NCBI RefSeq assembly: GCF_001618865.1
Contig: NZ_CP015136.1
Coordinates: 965,001 to 1,029,000 of the forward strand
DNA: 64,000 nt
Direction: 5' to 3'
Origin: Luteitalea pratensis
GTDB taxonomy: Bacteria > Acidobacteriota > Vicinamibacteria > Vicinamibacterales > Vicinamibacteraceae
A program made the position numbers and the translations under genes. Of this stretch, positions 62,037-64,000 are shown in pieces (position 1 is the stretch's first letter; the number at the start of each line of letters is the position of its first letter). The notes under the pieces are model-generated. The model searched no databases. It was not told the origin of the DNA and was given only the letters and a program-made list of their open reading frames with translations.

Positions 62037-62700
62037 GGCGTTGGTGCACGGTTGCGGACGGCGCTATGGTAGCCGGCGGTGGAACCGTGGCGTGTCGACG
62101 GCGCACGCCGCATGATCGTGGGATGACGTCGCGGGTGTAACCGACGTACAAGATGCACTGTCGGGTTGGGCAATGGAGGTGTACGAGCGCCCTGGTCAGG
62201 CGGGGCGACCTGACGCTGTGGTTGTTCCCTGATGCCAGGGCTGCCTGAAGAGTTCCGCCGTCCGGTCGACCGGGCGGGCAGCCACGGTTCGCGGACCTCG
62301 CGATCGAGACCGCCTGACACTCCGGCTTGCGTTCCACTTGCCCTTGCTGTCAACGGAGGGTTCGTCCGGTCGATCCTGACTGCGATGCGCGCCGGTCTCG
62401 ACGCCTGGGCCATCGACGCTGCCGCGACGGAGTCAGTTACTCGACGTCGCGACGCGCGACATGCCGGCCACAGGCCGCTGCATCTAATCGTCGACAGCAC
62501 AGGCCTCTCAGGGGTTGGCGAAGGGGAGTGGGCCGCCGCGAAACACGGCGGACGTGGCACGCGAGGCTGGAAGAAGCTCCACCTGGGTGTCGCACACCCA
62601 CCATGCGATGAGGCTCGGAAGGCGAACGACGTGTCCCCCATGGACGCCGGTCCACTCGTCCGCCCAGTGGTTCCCGAGCGATTGGGACCGCCCGGCAGCG
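62037..62700 (+). pseudogene. IS5-like transposase, degenerate (copy 3)
   Basis: The left terminal repeat (ggcgttggtgcacggttg) is at 62037. The frame from 62122 reads T-S-R-V then a stop, P-T-Y-K-M-H-C-R-V-G, later D-L-T-L-W-L-F-P-D-A-R-A and P-S-G-R-P-G-G-Q-P-R-F. Further on, S-T-G-L-S-G-V-G-E-G-E-W-A-A-A-K-H-G-G-R (first catalytic Asp just before) and G-W-K-K-L-H-L-G-V. Several stops and shifts; the second half, with the second Asp and the Glu, is missing. Confidence 0.78.
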
Positions 62701-62750
62701 TCGATCGCCGCTCTTGACATCAAGTAGCCACACGGCTACAGTCCGGAGCG

Positions 62751-63046
62751 ATGGTCGAGGTGCGTCGGACCGAGCGCTTCGCGCGATGGCTGGATGCCTT
62801 GCGCGACGTGCGCGGCCGCGCACGGATCCAGGTGGCATCGAACGCCTGGCAGCGGGCAATCCAGGCGATGTCGCACCGGTTGGCGAGGGAGTGTCCGAGT
62901 TGCGGATCGACGTTGGGCCAGGGTATCGCGTGTATTTCACCCGACGGGGCCGCGCGGTGATCATCCTGCTGGCGGGCGGCAGCAAACACACACAGACCGC
63001 CGACATCAGAGTCGCGCTGCGGTTGGCGCGCGGCTTGTCGAAGTAG
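62751..63046 (+). pseudogene. HigB/RelE-type toxin, frameshifted
   Basis: The frame starts V-E-V-R-R-T-E-R-F-A-R-W-L-D-A-L-R-D-V-R-G-R-A-R-I-Q-V, then needs one extra base near 62834 to continue I-E-R-L-A-A-G-N-P-G-D-V and E-L-R-I-D-V-G-P-G-Y-R-V-Y-F-T-R-R-G-R-A, ending G-L-S-K at 63046. This is the whole of a HigB-like (TIGR02683-type) toxin of about 98 aa. A single-base loss is most likely the inactivating event, or possibly an assembly error. The antitoxin starts 3 bp later. Confidence 0.82.
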
Positions 63047-63049
63047 CCG

Positions 63050-63352
63050 ATGAAAAAGGGAACTGTGACCGTCCGGTACGATGTGGCAGAACATCTCAGG
63101 ACCCCTGAGGAGATGGCCGCTTACCTTGAGGCGTGTCTTGAAGAGGCTGACGGCGACGCGGCATTCGTCGCAAAGGCGCTTGGCGACATCGCACGAGCGA
63201 AGGGTATGAGCCAGGTGGCTCGAGATGCAGGGCTCTCGCGCGAAAGCCTTTACAAGGCCCTGTCGGGTGAGCGCAGCCCTGATTTCGACACCGTCCTCAG
63301 GGTGATGGCCGCCCTCGGATTGAGACTGCATGCCGAAGCCGCCCAAGGATGA
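63050..63352 (+). CDS. HigA-like antitoxin
   Basis: A 100-aa antitoxin of the addiction-module type that follows RelE/HigB toxins. An N-terminal region (Y-D-V-A-E-H-L-R-T-P-E-E-M-A-A-Y-L-E) precedes an XRE-type HTH at about 53-85 (M-S-Q-V-A-R-D-A-G-L-S-R-E-S-L-Y-K-A-L). It normally binds toxin with one part and the operon promoter with the HTH. Here the toxin is frameshifted and the antitoxin is intact, as expected when toxins decay first. Its last 23 bases overlap the next gene. Confidence 0.9.
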   Translation: MKKGTVTVRYDVAEHLRTPEEMAAYLEACLEEADGDAAFVAKALGDIARAKGMSQVARDAGLSRESLYKALSGERSPDFDTVLRVMAALGLRLHAEAAQG

Positions 63353-63533
63353 CCTGAACGGTCGCAGCGGTTCGTGGCCTCCGAGCCCGCATCGGCTCGA
63401 CGCAATGATCGAGGAGGCCACAGTGGAAGCCTACGGCGAGTCCGAACAGGCGACCGCCTTCCTGACCACGCTCGAAGAATATCTGCCGCTTCCATTTGGT
63501 GCGACCGTTCTTGGCGACGCGTTGGCAATGTAG
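63330..63533 (+). pseudogene. CcbP-like calcium-binding protein gene, cut by the repeat
   Basis: The frame encodes a 67-aa start: D-A-M-I-E-E-A-T-V-E-A-Y-G-E-S-E-Q-A-T-A-F, then T-T-L-E-E-Y-L-P-L-P-F-G-A-T-V-L-G and, after four more residues read from repeat DNA, a stop in the palindrome. The pattern E-A-Y-G-E-x-E-Q then L-E-x-x-L-x-x-P-F is that of the CcbP family (cyanobacterial calcium-binding protein), whose members continue 40-60 residues. The 3' end has been replaced by the type B repeat at about 63511. A broken gene, not a small intact one. Confidence 0.62.
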
Positions 63534-63594
63534 AATCTGTAACTTACAGATTCTAAAAGACCTGACAGAGTTCGAACCCCACCCTCTCCGCCAT
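63511..63594 (+). repeat. Att-like repeat, left arm B with core (copy 9)
   Basis: One GGCA unit at 63524, then the best palindrome of the family at 63531-63555 (25 nt; tagaatctgtaa and its exact inverse around one central base). The tRNA-Ser-like core is at 63573-63593 with one change (cgaaccccaccctctccgcc). The sequence after the core is not C or D. Confidence 0.85.
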
Positions 63595-63830
63595 CACCCA
63601 AACGATTGATTTCTGTACCACCTCGCCACGTAGGTGGCCTTTCCACCCGCTTCGTCAGTCCATTGACACGAGAAAGCCACACGAACGGAGAGGCTTGGCG
63701 ATTGATCGATTCGTTTCGTCGCACCTCTGCGAGCTCCTGGCGACATACCACGAGGGAACGGCGTCGTCGGTACGCGTCGCCGCGAAGAGCTGGGCGTCGC
63801 AGTCGAAATGTAGAGCGCGGTCGCGTCACC

Positions 63831-64000
63831 TCACGGCTGCGCCGAGTAGAGCGCATGGTGTGTGAGGATGAAGAGCGTCCGCCGATCCTTGCCGCCCAAT
63901 AGGAGCTGCAGCGGACGCGCCGGCACGTCGATGCGACCGACCTCCTTGCCGTCCGGCGCGTAGACGAACACCTGACCATTGGCGACGTACACCCGCCCGT
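63831..64000 (-). CDS. SMP-30/gluconolactonase-like protein, C-terminal part
   Basis: The minus-strand frame enters from the right edge and ends at TGA 63833-63831. Visible residues: R-V-Y-V-A-N-G-Q-V-F-V-Y-A-P-D-G-K-E-V-G-R-I-D-V-P, L-L-L-G-G-K-D-R-R-T-L-F-I-L-T-H-H-A-L-Y. This is the last blade and a half of the SMP-30/lactonase propeller (pattern D-G-K-x-x-G-x-I-x-V-P ... L-x-I-T-x-x-x-x-L-Y), which normally opens sugar lactones with a calcium ion. The catalytic residues lie in the part outside the window. Confidence 0.8.
   Translation of the reverse strand, partial: GRVYVANGQVFVYAPDGKEVGRIDVPARPLQLLLGGKDRRTLFILTHHALYSAQP

Noticed and set aside
11121-63594. The repeats as integron attC sites, because small genes are often followed by a repeat in the same direction
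   Set aside because: No GTTRRRY/RYYYAAC pairs with the attC fold are seen, no integron integrase is present, and the core is clearly tRNA-derived.
1-64000. CRISPR arrays, rRNA and riboswitches
   Set aside because: No regularly spaced identical repeats with unique spacers, no rRNA signature strings and no recognisable riboswitch cores were found; the 9-bp GGCA units are too short and have no spacers.

Overview
The window looks like chromosome from an Acidobacteriota bacterium, most likely near the Vicinamibacterales. This is inferred from high GC, an Oar-type TonB receptor with a carboxypeptidase-regulatory domain, serine/threonine kinases fused to TolB-like propellers, a two-component-propeller histidine kinase, CHAT/TPR proteins, HAF-repeat and LVIVD-repeat proteins, and paired M16 zinc proteases. 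No rRNA, intact tRNA, CRISPR array or recombinase gene was seen.

Layout. 1-4.0 kb: tail of a SnoaL/DUF4440-like gene, a complete IS1182-like element with 21-bp terminal inverted repeats, a secreted protein and an OmpA-domain protein. 4.3-8.2 kb: propeller histidine kinase plus NarL-type regulator. 8.3-10.9 kb: a PrsW-type membrane protease fused to a C-terminal toxin-like domain, with a probable immunity gene. 11.5-17.9 kb: secreted proteins and a sigma factor/Ser-Thr kinase operon. 18.9-27.2 kb: a four-gene minus-strand operon (sigma factor, zf-HC2/TPR anti-sigma-like protein, TonB receptor, CHAT-TPR protein). 27.4-31.7 kb: plus-strand exported proteins (cupredoxin, TolB-like propeller, HAF protein, lipoprotein, truncated amidohydrolase) with decayed duplicate pieces between them. 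32-38 kb: an accessory patch with MntA/decayed HepT, a VOC protein, broken IS3/IS5-like transposases, a nonsense-interrupted membrane receptor, an SdpR/SdpI pair and a HigB remnant. 38.4-45.8 kb: M16 protease, a small clan-CD-like protein, a YncE-like propeller and an LVIVD protein. 46-54.9 kb: broken IS5-like element, a DUF6155-like gene, a permease remnant and a 2254-aa NDT/TIR-like - STAND NTPase - TPR protein. 55.4-61.8 kb: a catalytic and a non-catalytic M16 pair, a winged-helix TPR regulator and a haloperoxidase-like protein. 62-64 kb: IS5 remnant, HigBA with frameshifted toxin, a truncated CcbP-like gene, and the end of an SMP-30-like gene.

The unifying structural signal is a family of dispersed, same-orientation repeats built around about 21-24 bp matching the 3' end of a tRNA-Ser-like gene (T-loop 3' half plus acceptor stem and CCA). 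Complete or near-complete cores lie at 11.24, 13.55, 18.28, 32.06 (degenerate), 34.31, 42.48 and 63.57 kb; two further copies at 37.95 and 47.42 kb keep only the left arm. Two kinds of left arm (A and B) and two kinds of right arm (C and D) occur in different combinations joined at this core, as expected from site-specific recombination at a tRNA attachment site. Type B left arms carry a 9-bp-periodic GGCA array and a 25-nt near-perfect palindrome. Toxin-antitoxin, toxin-immunity and putative defence genes lie among these sites, so the region reads as accreted islets whose recombinase is outside the window or lost. Assignments rest on reading the sequence only; no database search was run.
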